The notes below the pieces were generated by a model that was not told the DNA's origin, searched no databases, and saw nothing but the letters and a program-made list of their open reading frames with translations. DNA of 64,000 nucleotides from Duganella levis (GTDB lineage Bacteria; Pseudomonadota; Gammaproteobacteria; Burkholderiales; Burkholderiaceae_D): positions 62,001 to 126,000 of the forward strand of contig NZ_WWCT01000006.1 in NCBI RefSeq assembly GCF_009857605.1, in the 5' to 3' direction. This document shows positions 42,396 through 49,878 of the stretch, one piece after another; the stretch's first letter is position 1; each line of letters opens with the position of its first letter. A program made the position numbers and the translations under genes.

Positions 42396-44048
42396 ATGTC
42401 CTGGAACACCTTGCAGCAAAATCGCGAAGCGCGATTGCAGCGCGCCCGAGCGGCGCTGGGCAATGAACTGGATGGCAAAAGCCTGCCGCCCGCGCGCATC
42501 GCCGATCTGCTGCATGCGCTCATCGAGTGCGGTGACCGCGTCTGCCTCGAAGGGAACAACCAGAAGCAGGCCGATTTCCTCGGCCATGCACTGGCCAACC
42601 TGAATCCGGAGCGCGTCAACGACCTGCACATGCTGCAGTCGGTGCTGGCGCTGCCGGAGCATCTGGATGTCTTCGAGCGCGGCGTCGCCTCGCGGCTGGA
42701 TTTTTCGTTCTCGGGCCCGCAGGCGGCGCGGGTGGCGCGGCTGGCGTCCAGCGGCAAGCTGAATATCGGCGCTATCCACACTTATCTGGAACTGTTCAGC
42801 CGCTACTTCATCGACCTGCCGCCGCGCGTTTGCCTGATCGCGGCGGAAGCGGCGGACCGCGACGGTAATCTGTACACCGGGCCGAATACCGAGGATACGC
42901 CGGCCATCGTGGAAGCGACGGCGTTCAAGCAAGGCATCGTTATCGTCCAGGTGAACAAGATCGTGGACAAGGTGCCACGCGTCGACGTGCCGGGTGACTG
43001 GGTGGACTTCGTGGTGCAGTCGCCGCGTCCCTATTACATCGAGCCGCTGTTCACGCGCGACCCGGCGCAGATTTCGGAGATCCAGGTCCTGATGGCGATG
43101 ATGGCCATCAAAGGCATCTACGCCGAATATGAAGTGCAGCGGCTGAACCACGGCATCGGCTTCGATACGGCAGCGATTGAGCTGCTGCTACCAACCTATG
43201 CGGAGTCGCTCGGCCTGCGCGGCAAGATCGGCAAGCACTGGGCGCTGAATCCGCATCCGGCGCTGATACCGGCAATTGAAGCTGGCTTTGTCACCTCGAT
43301 CCATTCGTTTGGCTCGGAACTGGGCATGGAAGACTACATCCATGCGCGGCCTGACGTGTTTGCGATAGGCCCGGACGGCACCATGCGCAGCAACCGCGCC
43401 ATGTGCCAGGCCGCCGGCCACTATGCCTGCGATATGTTCATCGGCTCGACCCTGCAGATTGATTTGCAGGGTAACTCGTCCACCGCGACGGCCGGCCGCA
43501 TCTCCGGCTTCGGCGGCGCCTCCAACATGGGCGCCGATGCGCGCGGCCGGCGCCACGCCAGCCCGGCGTGGCTCAAGGCCGGCGAGCAGGCGCGCGCGGG
43601 CCGCAACACCATCCCGCGCGGCCAGAAGCTGGTGGTGCAGATGGTCGAGACCTTCCGCGAACATATGCAGCCTGCTTTCGTTGAAAAGCTGGATGCGTGG
43701 GAGCTGATGGAACAAGCCAAGATGGCGATCCCGCCGGTGATGATCTACGGCGACGACGTCACGCATATTTTGACCGAGGAAGGCATCGCCAACCTGCTGC
43801 TATGCCGCACCGACGAGGAACGCGAGCAGGCGATACGCGGCGTAGCGGGCTACACGCCGGTCGGTCTGGCGCGCGACCAGCGCATGGTGGAGAACCTGCG
43901 CGACCGTGGCATCATCACCCGCGCCGAGGATCTGGACATCGACAAGCGCATGGCCACGCGCGATCTGCTGGCCGCCCGTAATATGAAAGACCTGGTGCGC
44001 GCATCGGGCGGTTTGTACAACCCGCCCAAGCGTTTCCGCAACTGGTAA
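42396..44048 (+). CDS. mdcA: Malonate decarboxylase alpha subunit (MdcA)
   Basis: This 550-residue protein is the acetyl-S-ACP:malonate ACP transferase. Segments: DGKSLPPARIADLLHALIEC, LDFSFSGPQAARVARLASSG, RVCLIAAEAADRDGNLYTGP in parts, GSTLQIDLQGNSSTATAGRISGFGGASNMG in parts. The last is a glycine-rich CoA-transferase-type loop. It swaps acetyl for malonyl on the carrier protein MdcC. The start follows GGGAGC and comes just after the DctM-like gene. The gene order A-C-D-E-G-B-H is the one known from Acinetobacter. Confidence 0.97.
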   Translation: MSWNTLQQNREARLQRARAALGNELDGKSLPPARIADLLHALIECGDRVCLEGNNQKQADFLGHALANLNPERVNDLHMLQSVLALPEHLDVFERGVASRLDFSFSGPQAARVARLASSGKLNIGAIHTYLELFSRYFIDLPPRVCLIAAEAADRDGNLYTGPNTEDTPAIVEATAFKQGIVIVQVNKIVDKVPRVDVPGDWVDFVVQSPRPYYIEPLFTRDPAQISEIQVLMAMMAIKGIYAEYEVQRLNHGIGFDTAAIELLLPTYAESLGLRGKIGKHWALNPHPALIPAIEAGFVTSIHSFGSELGMEDYIHARPDVFAIGPDGTMRSNRAMCQAAGHYACDMFIGSTLQIDLQGNSSTATAGRISGFGGASNMGADARGRRHASPAWLKAGEQARAGRNTIPRGQKLVVQMVETFREHMQPAFVEKLDAWELMEQAKMAIPPVMIYGDDVTHILTEEGIANLLLCRTDEEREQAIRGVAGYTPVGLARDQRMVENLRDRGIITRAEDLDIDKRMATRDLLAARNMKDLVRASGGLYNPPKRFRNW

Positions 44049-44060
44049 AGGAGCACACAG

Positions 44061-44375
44061 ATGGAAACCTTGAACTATCGATTTGAAAACGGCACGCACC
44101 GCCTGACCGCACCGCCGGAAGTGGTGGGCGTGGTCGGCTCGGGCAATCTGGAAGTGCTGATCGAGCCGGCGGCGCTGGATGGCGCATGCAGCATCGAGAT
44201 CACCACCGCCGCCGTCGGCTTCGGCCAGATCTGGGAAGCGGTGATGCGCGATTTCCACCAGCGCTGGCTGCTGGCCGATACGCGCATTTCGATCAACGAC
44301 ATGGGCGCCACGCCGGCCGTGGTCAGCCTGCGGCTAGACCAGGCGGTGCAGACCATGCTGGGAGATGCGTCATGA
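44061..44375 (+). CDS. mdcC: Malonate decarboxylase acyl carrier protein (MdcC, delta)
   Basis: This 104-residue carrier has the attachment site S27 in VGVVGSGNLEVL, where the phosphoribosyl-dephospho-CoA group is added by MdcG. The rest (IWEAVMRDFHQRWLLADTRISIND) matches MdcC. It carries the acetyl/malonyl thioester between MdcA and MdcDE. It overlaps mdcD by 4 bases (ATGA) and follows a GGAGCAC site. Confidence 0.95.
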   Translation: METLNYRFENGTHRLTAPPEVVGVVGSGNLEVLIEPAALDGACSIEITTAAVGFGQIWEAVMRDFHQRWLLADTRISINDMGATPAVVSLRLDQAVQTMLGDAS

Positions 44376-45274
44376 GCCGCCCTGTCAGCTATCAGGAAGC
44401 GACTGCGCGCGAACGCGTGCAGCACCTGTTCAATCCCGGCAGCTTTGAAGAGTTCCTGCCGCCGTCGGAGCGCGTCACCAGCCCTCACCTGCCGCAGTTG
44501 AACGCGCCGGTGGCGTTTGACGATGGCGTGGCAATCGGCCGCGCGCTGCTGGGCGGCGTGCCGGTGTACGTGGCGGCGCAGGAAGGCGCCTTCATGGGCG
44601 GCGCGGTCGGCGAGGTGCACGGCGCCAAACTGGTTGGCCTGCTGCGCAAGGCGGTGGCCGACAAGGTGGCAGCGGTGGTGTTGCTGGTGGAATCGGGCGG
44701 CGTGCGTCTGCACGAAGCCAATGCTGGTTTGATCGCGGTGTCGGAAGTGATGCGCGCTTTGCTGGATGCGCGTGACGCTGGCGTGGCGGTGATAGTGCTG
44801 GTCGGTGGCTCCAACGGCGCGTTCGGCGGCATGGGCATCGTGACGCGCTGCGCCAACGTGGTCATCATGTCGGAAGAAGGACGGCTGGCGATGTCCGGCC
44901 CCGAGGTGATTGAAACCGCCAACGGTGTGGAGGAATTCGATTCGCGGGACCGCGCGCTAGTGTGGCGCACGACCGGCGGCAAGCATCGCTACCTGCTCGG
45001 CGACTGTCAGCGCATCGTGGCCGATGATGTTGCGGCGTTCCGCGCTGCGGCTCAGGAGGCGGTGGCTTCGCTGGCTGGCGGCGACACTGCTTTGTCGCTG
45101 GAAGCGCTGGAGGCCGAGCAGAAAATGCTGTCGGACCGCCTGAATAATTACGGCGCCCTGCACGATCCAATCGATATCTGGACGGCGATGCAGATGCCGG
45201 ATGCGGCCAATATTCCGATGCTGGATGCGGACAGTTTTATCGCGGCGGCGGCATCGCACCGCCACGGAGGTTGA
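44372..45274 (+). CDS. mdcD: Malonate decarboxylase beta subunit (MdcD)
   Basis: This 300-residue crotonase-type subunit has AAQEGAFMGGAVGEVHGAK, LVESGGVRLHEANAGL, VGGSNGAFGGMGIVTRCANVV in parts and MSGPEVIETANGVEEFDSRDRAL in parts. The glycine-rich loops form the oxyanion site for malonyl-S-ACP decarboxylation together with MdcE. I chose the ATG at 44372 overlapping the mdcC stop; the long frame upstream is antisense-like read-through in mdcC. Confidence 0.96.
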   Translation: MSRPVSYQEATARERVQHLFNPGSFEEFLPPSERVTSPHLPQLNAPVAFDDGVAIGRALLGGVPVYVAAQEGAFMGGAVGEVHGAKLVGLLRKAVADKVAAVVLLVESGGVRLHEANAGLIAVSEVMRALLDARDAGVAVIVLVGGSNGAFGGMGIVTRCANVVIMSEEGRLAMSGPEVIETANGVEEFDSRDRALVWRTTGGKHRYLLGDCQRIVADDVAAFRAAAQEAVASLAGGDTALSLEALEAEQKMLSDRLNNYGALHDPIDIWTAMQMPDAANIPMLDADSFIAAAASHRHGG

Positions 45275-45275
45275 G

Positions 45276-45992
45276 ATGGACTGGAAAAAACTGGCAAGTA
45301 CGCTGTTCCATGAAGGGCATTCCATCGGTGAGCAGAATGAGTTCCTGAGCGGTGACGCGCAGGTGGATGGTCAGACCGTGGCGGTGATCGGTACCACTGG
45401 TCACACGCCGATCGGCATCGAGATCGCGTTGGCGCAGGCGCAGGCGATTCTGCGCACGGTGCGTGATTTCCCCGGCCGGCCGATTCTGATGCTGATCGAT
45501 ACGCAGGGCCAGCGCCTGCGGCATCGCGATGAGATGTTGGGCATTAACAGCTATATGGCGCACCTGGGCAAGTGCGTGGATCTGGCGCGGCGCAAAGGAC
45601 ACAAGATTATCGGTCTGGTGTACGACCAGGCGCTGTCGGGTGGATTTATTACCAGCGGCTTGATGGCAGACGCGTGTCATGCGCTGCCGGATGCCACCAT
45701 CCGCGTGATGGGTTTGCCGGCAATGGCGCGCATTACCAAGGTGCCGGAGGAGCAGTTGACGGAACTGGCGCAGAGTAATCCGGTGTTTGCGCCGGGGCCG
45801 GAGAATTATCTGCGCATGGGTGGTTTGGAATCGATCTGGCATGGCGATCTGGCGGCGCATTTGCGGACGGCGCTGACGCAGCCGGTAGCGGGCGATCAGC
45901 GTAGCGCGCTTGGTTTGCAGCGTGGCGGGCGTCGTTTGGCGCAACCGGTGATTGATGCGGTGCTGTCTGGCGGTCATGTCCAACGCGTCTAA
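45276..45992 (+). CDS. mdcE: Malonate decarboxylase gamma subunit (MdcE)
   Basis: This 238-residue subunit has TVAVIGTTGHTPIGIEIALA, ILMLIDTQGQRLRHRDEMLGIN and VYDQALSGGFITSGLMADAC in parts, all typical of MdcE. It partners MdcD as a carboxyltransferase-like heterodimer. GGAGGTTGAG precedes the ATG, 1 base after the mdcD stop. Its 3' end overlaps mdcG by 17 bases. Confidence 0.96.
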   Translation: MDWKKLASTLFHEGHSIGEQNEFLSGDAQVDGQTVAVIGTTGHTPIGIEIALAQAQAILRTVRDFPGRPILMLIDTQGQRLRHRDEMLGINSYMAHLGKCVDLARRKGHKIIGLVYDQALSGGFITSGLMADACHALPDATIRVMGLPAMARITKVPEEQLTELAQSNPVFAPGPENYLRMGGLESIWHGDLAAHLRTALTQPVAGDQRSALGLQRGGRRLAQPVIDAVLSGGHVQRV

Positions 45993-46629
45993 CCATCTTG
46001 AGCGGCATATGCTGGTGTGGCTGACCGCCATCGGTTGGCACGCCGCGATTGCCGCTGCGCGCGATGAGCACAAAACGGCTCTGTCGTTGTGGGAGAGTCA
46101 GGATTGGCCGGTGGTGGTGCGGCGGCTGGATGCGGATGCTGGAGACGATGAGGTGTGTCTTGGCCTGCCGCTGCCGCCGGATAGCGCTGGCTTGAAAGTG
46201 CGGATTGCGTTGCGCGCGCGGATGACAGATATCAGCCGCACGACGCCGGCGCTCTTGCTGCGTGACGCGGCGACGGTGCGGGATGTGGAGGCGTTGTGTG
46301 ACGATGCCGGCGCGTTGCCGTTGCACGTGTTTGGGTCGGTGGCGATGCAGGCGTTGACTGGCTTGCAGTATCTGTCGCCGACGTCGGATGTGGATGTGCT
46401 GTTTCATCCGGCCAGCCGTTTGCAGCTTGAAGAAGGCGTAGCGCTGTTGGCGCGCCATGCGGCACGCTTGCCGCTGGACGGCGAGATTGTGTTTCCTGGC
46501 GGCGGCGCCGTGTCGTGGAAGGAGTGGCAGATGGCGATGACGCATCCGGCTAAAGTGTTGGTGAAGGGTTTGCAGTCGGTGCGCTTGGCCGATACGGCGT
46601 CGCTGCTGGCGACGTTGGAGGCGCAATGA
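45976..46629 (+). CDS. mdcG: Phosphoribosyl-dephospho-CoA transferase (MdcG)
   Basis: This 217-residue enzyme moves the prosthetic group precursor onto Ser27 of MdcC. It has a nucleotidyltransferase-type site, G-S in LHVFGSVAMQALTGL and the acid pair in SPTSDVDVLFHP. RLPLDGEIVFPGGGAVSWKEW also matches the family. I chose the ATG at 45976; it lies inside the end of mdcE. It overlaps mdcB by 4 bases. Confidence 0.93.
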   Translation: MSNASNHLERHMLVWLTAIGWHAAIAAARDEHKTALSLWESQDWPVVVRRLDADAGDDEVCLGLPLPPDSAGLKVRIALRARMTDISRTTPALLLRDAATVRDVEALCDDAGALPLHVFGSVAMQALTGLQYLSPTSDVDVLFHPASRLQLEEGVALLARHAARLPLDGEIVFPGGGAVSWKEWQMAMTHPAKVLVKGLQSVRLADTASLLATLEAQ

Positions 46630-47657
46630 CGCGCGCGACAGCTATATCGCTCCGCGCCGCGCCGGCAATGGCGACGTCGGCCATCAGCGTCCGTCGGCTC
46701 GGGCGCGCCGAGAAACTAGGCTTTGCGCGCGAGGTTGCGCGGTTGGCGGTGCGCAGTTTGCATGCGGAGTTGTGCCTGTATCCAAAGCCTGGCCTCGTGT
46801 CGCCGGTGGACAACGGCAGTCATGACGACATGGACGCGAGGACGTTCATGCGCAGCATGTTCGCGCTGCGCCACTACTTTAAGAAAATCTGTTTGGCAGG
46901 ATTGAACGATGCGCCGTTTGCGCAGCTGAAGGCACTGGGCATCGCAGCGGAGACGGCGATGCTGAAAGCGACGCGTGGCATCAACACGCATCGTGGCGCG
47001 ATTTTCAGCCTTGGCATGCTATGCGCCACCGCCGGCCACGCGCGCGCGCGCGGCACACCAATGACACCCGCCGCCCTCCGCGCCGCCATGCTGATCCGCT
47101 GGGGCGAAGAACTGGCAATGCACGCCGCCCCTGCGGCAGCCACCTCCAGCCCACCGCGCGTGGACTCCGCACGCACGCACGCCACGCAAGCGGCGGCGGC
47201 GGCGGCGGCGGCGGGCAGTAGCCTGCCAGGCGGCGAGGTTGCGGGCGGGCTGAGTAACGGTTTGCGCGTGGCGGCGCGGTATGCGGTGAGTGGTGCGCGG
47301 GAGGAAGGGGCGTTGGGATTGCCGTCGGTGTTTGAGGTCGGCCTCCCTGCCCTGCTGGCCGCGCGCGCGCGTGGCGCTACCGTCACCGAGGAACGCGTCG
47401 ATACGCTGTACACGCTGATGGCCCACATCAGCGACAGTAACGTCTATCACCGCGCCGGCCCACAAGGGGCGCAGATCGTCCGCGATCATGCCGAACGCTT
47501 TCTCGCCCAAGGCGGCACCGCCAACAGCAACTGGCGCGTCGACGCCATCGCCAGCCATCACGTCTTCATGCAGCACCGCCTGTCACCCGGCGGCGCGGCC
47601 GATCTGCTGGCGGCCTGCTGCCTGGTGCAAGCCATCGCCGCATTGGACACGCCATGA
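46626..47657 (+). CDS. mdcB: Triphosphoribosyl-dephospho-CoA synthase (MdcB)
   Basis: This 343-residue protein makes the prosthetic group precursor from dephospho-CoA and ATP. CitG-type motifs: LYPKPGLVSPVDNGSHDDMD, TRGINTHRGAIFSLG, LSNGLRVAARYAVSGAREEG and ISDSNVYHRAGPQGAQ in parts. It is about 50 residues longer than usual. The extra length comes from an Ala- and Pro-rich insert (about residues 160-200) that contains eight alanines in a row coded by a (GCG)8 tract and sits beside a (CG)7 tract. The rest of the enzyme looks complete. Confidence 0.93.
   Translation: MTRATAISLRAAPAMATSAISVRRLGRAEKLGFAREVARLAVRSLHAELCLYPKPGLVSPVDNGSHDDMDARTFMRSMFALRHYFKKICLAGLNDAPFAQLKALGIAAETAMLKATRGINTHRGAIFSLGMLCATAGHARARGTPMTPAALRAAMLIRWGEELAMHAAPAAATSSPPRVDSARTHATQAAAAAAAAGSSLPGGEVAGGLSNGLRVAARYAVSGAREEGALGLPSVFEVGLPALLAARARGATVTEERVDTLYTLMAHISDSNVYHRAGPQGAQIVRDHAERFLAQGGTANSNWRVDAIASHHVFMQHRLSPGGAADLLAACCLVQAIAALDTP
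47039..47213. repeat. Simple-sequence tracts (CG)7 and (GCG)8 inside mdcB
   Basis: (CG)7 lies at 47039-47052 and (GCG)8 at 47190-47213, coding for eight alanines. Changes in the CG tract would usually shift the frame, while the trinucleotide tract would change length in frame. Both lie within the unusual insert of MdcB. Confidence 0.75.
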
Positions 47658-48565
47658 GCCGCGCGCGTCTCCTGCTGCTCTGCCCCGGCCAAGGCGACCA
47701 GCATGCCGGCATGTTCGACCTGGCCCGCACCAATCCAGCCGCCAGCGCGCTGATTGACCATCTGCTGAACATGCAGCCACCAGCCGGCGACGATATTTTC
47801 GCTAACAGCACCGCCCAGCCGCTGATCGTGACGGCCACACTGGGCATGTGGCAAGCCATCCGCGACTTTGCGCCGCCGCCCGCGCTGGTGGCCGGCTACA
47901 GCATCGGCGAACTGTCGGCCTACGGCGTGGCTGGCGCGCTCACGCCCGAACAGGCGGTCACGCTGGCCGCGAAGCGCGCGCAGTGGATGGACAACTGCCA
48001 GCAAGCCGCACCGGGCCAGGCGCTGGTCAGCATCACCGGCCTGACTTTGGCAAACGCCGGCAAACTGGCAAGCGCATACGGCTACCACGTCAGCATAGAA
48101 ACGGGAGAAGACACCTGCATCGCCGGCGGCCCCGGCGCGCAGGCGGACCACCTATTGCAAGCGATAGAAGCAGCCGGCGCACGCGGCAAACGCTTGCCGG
48201 TGGCGGTGGCGTCACACACGCCCTATATGCAAGGCGCGGTCGAACCGTTGGCGCAGGCCGTGCGCGCAACCGCGTTCCAGACTATGCAAGCGCCGGTACT
48301 GGCCGGCATCGATGCAGCGGCCGTGCACGACCAGGCGCGCGCTGTCGAGACGCTCTCGCGCCAACTGGCCGAGCCAATACGCTGGCTCGCCTGCATGGAC
48401 GCCGCTGCCGAAGCCGGCATCACCGTCGCGCTGGAACTCGGTCCCGGCGGCGCCCTGTCGCGCATGCTGCAAAACCGTCACCCGCACATTGCCACCCGCT
48501 CGGTGGCCGACTTCCGGACGCTGGACGGCATCCGCAAGTGGCTGGAGCGTGCGGCCGAGGACTGA
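47654..48565 (+). CDS. mdcH: Malonyl-CoA:ACP transacylase subunit (MdcH)
   Basis: This 303-residue acyltransferase primes malonate decarboxylase by loading malonyl from malonyl-CoA. Motifs: LLLLCPGQGDQHAGMFDLA, nucleophile in VAGYSIGELSAYGVAGAL, QWMDNCQQAAPGQALVSI, and the His in VASHTPYMQGAVEPLA. It overlaps mdcB by 4 bases and ends the operon. FabD-type enzymes have GHSLG; GYSIG here is a G-x-S-x-G variant. Confidence 0.95.
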   Translation: MSRARLLLLCPGQGDQHAGMFDLARTNPAASALIDHLLNMQPPAGDDIFANSTAQPLIVTATLGMWQAIRDFAPPPALVAGYSIGELSAYGVAGALTPEQAVTLAAKRAQWMDNCQQAAPGQALVSITGLTLANAGKLASAYGYHVSIETGEDTCIAGGPGAQADHLLQAIEAAGARGKRLPVAVASHTPYMQGAVEPLAQAVRATAFQTMQAPVLAGIDAAAVHDQARAVETLSRQLAEPIRWLACMDAAAEAGITVALELGPGGALSRMLQNRHPHIATRSVADFRTLDGIRKWLERAAED

Positions 48566-49024
48566 TCAGCGGTTGTTCTGGGTTGCCCAGGCGACGATGT
48601 TTTGCGCGTCCATCGCACCGGGCTGGCGCGCCACTTCGCGTCCGCCCTTGAACAGGGCCAACGTCGGAATGCTGCGGATCGCATAGCGTGCGGCCAGATC
48701 CTGTGCTTGTTCGGTATCGACCTTGATGACGCGGAAATGCGGCTCCAGCCGCTGGGTCGCCTGGGCGTAAAACGGCGCCATCGTGCGGCATGGGCCGCAC
48801 CAAGGCGCCCAAAAGTCCACCAGCACGGGAATGTCGCTGCGTTCGATATGTTTGAGGAATCGCGCGCTGCTCAGGTCGGTCGGCTGGCCAGTGAACAGCA
48901 GCTTCTGGCATTTTCCGCAGACGGGCTCGGATGCCAGCTTGGCGGTCGGCACGCGGTTGACTGCGTCGCAATGCGGGCAGACGATATGCAGCGACTCAGG
49001 CTGCGCGTTGGGGGAATTGGTCAT
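48566..49024 (-). CDS. trxC: Thioredoxin 2 (TrxC)
   Basis: This 152-residue protein has an N-terminal zinc site (C16-P-H-C19 and C36-G-K-C39) and a thioredoxin fold with the active site WAPWCGPCR (C76 and C79), followed by RSIPTLALFKGG with the cis-Pro. This is the TrxC layout. It reduces cytoplasmic disulfides and is often part of the oxidative stress response. The stop abuts the convergent mdcH stop. Confidence 0.95.
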   Translation of the reverse strand: MTNSPNAQPESLHIVCPHCDAVNRVPTAKLASEPVCGKCQKLLFTGQPTDLSSARFLKHIERSDIPVLVDFWAPWCGPCRTMAPFYAQATQRLEPHFRVIKVDTEQAQDLAARYAIRSIPTLALFKGGREVARQPGAMDAQNIVAWATQNNR

Positions 49025-49116
49025 GTCTCATCTCCGGCTACAAGCTGAGCATGATAATCCAAGGACGGAAAATGTGTATCCGCTTAAACGTAGAGGACCC
49101 CGCACACCGCTACGCC

Positions 49117-49146
49117 AGGGTCTGACCCCATGCGGGGTCAGACCCT
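49117..49146. repeat. REP-like palindrome / hairpin
   Basis: AGGGTCTGACCCC (49117-49129), loop ATGC, GGGGTCAGACCCT (49134-49146), a perfect 13-bp stem followed by TTTCGTTT. It can act as a terminator. The GGGTCTGACCCC core resembles REP-type repeats that occur many times in some genomes; whether it recurs here cannot be seen. Confidence 0.75.
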
Positions 49147-49164
49147 TTCGTTTAGGGGTTGCTA

Positions 49165-49782
49165 TCAGGTTTCTTTACGAGCGCCAGTCTGTTTGCTGCT
49201 CTGGGCGGCAGCTTGGGCGGCGGTTTGGGCCTGGGTGGCCTGGCCACTGTCGCGGACTTCGGCGCCGCTTTGACCATTTTGCGCGGACTGGCTGCGGCCT
49301 TCGTTACCGCGCGCCTGACGTTGGCCGTCGATACGGAACGGATCGGTGAATTTCTCCACCGCGTCCTGGTGGCTGCGCAGGGTTTTTTCCGTTTCTTCCG
49401 ACGTCACACGCGCCACTTCATCGGCCAGGGCCTTGGCGGTGCGGCTGGTTTCCTGAATGTGGTCTTCGGCCACTTGGGACAGGTCCACTTGCGTGTCGGC
49501 GGCGATGCGCGACAGGTGTTGCTGGTAGGCGCGCAGTTTTTCAGCGGTAGGCTGCGCGTGCGAAGCCGCCGCCGAAATTGCCTCGGTCGGACGATGGGCG
49601 ATAATGATCTGCTGGCCGACTTGCGTCGATTCTTCCAACAGGGTTTGCGCCAGTTGAATGTTCAGGTCGCTGTATTGCTGAACAGAACGGAACAAGGTTT
49701 TCGACAGATCATTAAAGAACGACAGTTGCGCTTCCAGATGGGTTTTTGCGGCTGGGGTGACAGTTTGGGAAAATGGGTACAT
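49165..49782 (-). CDS. Phasin-family granule-associated protein
   Basis: This 205-residue protein begins with the phasin core (AKTHLEAQLSFFNDLSKTLF, QYSDLNIQLAQTLLEES, RAYQQHLSRIAADTQVDL) and ends in a low-complexity Gln/Ala/Ser-rich tail (about 150-205, QTAAQAAAQSSKQTGARKET). Phasins coat polyhydroxyalkanoate granules. The tail resembles the disordered ends of phasins such as PhaF-like proteins. There are no pha genes nearby. Confidence 0.88.
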   Translation of the reverse strand: MYPFSQTVTPAAKTHLEAQLSFFNDLSKTLFRSVQQYSDLNIQLAQTLLEESTQVGQQIIIAHRPTEAISAAASHAQPTAEKLRAYQQHLSRIAADTQVDLSQVAEDHIQETSRTAKALADEVARVTSEETEKTLRSHQDAVEKFTDPFRIDGQRQARGNEGRSQSAQNGQSGAEVRDSGQATQAQTAAQAAAQSSKQTGARKET

Positions 49783-49878
49783 AAAAGCCTCGTTGAGTTG
49801 TCAGCGCCGCGACATGCAGCGCGAACGTCAAGGCTACGTTAGCCCGATTTGCCACGTTTGATCTGCGTCAAACGTGGC

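Noticed and set aside
41516-42781. 421-residue minus-strand frame over the DctM-like and mdcA genes
   Set aside because: His/Gln/Arg-rich antisense shadow with no domain.
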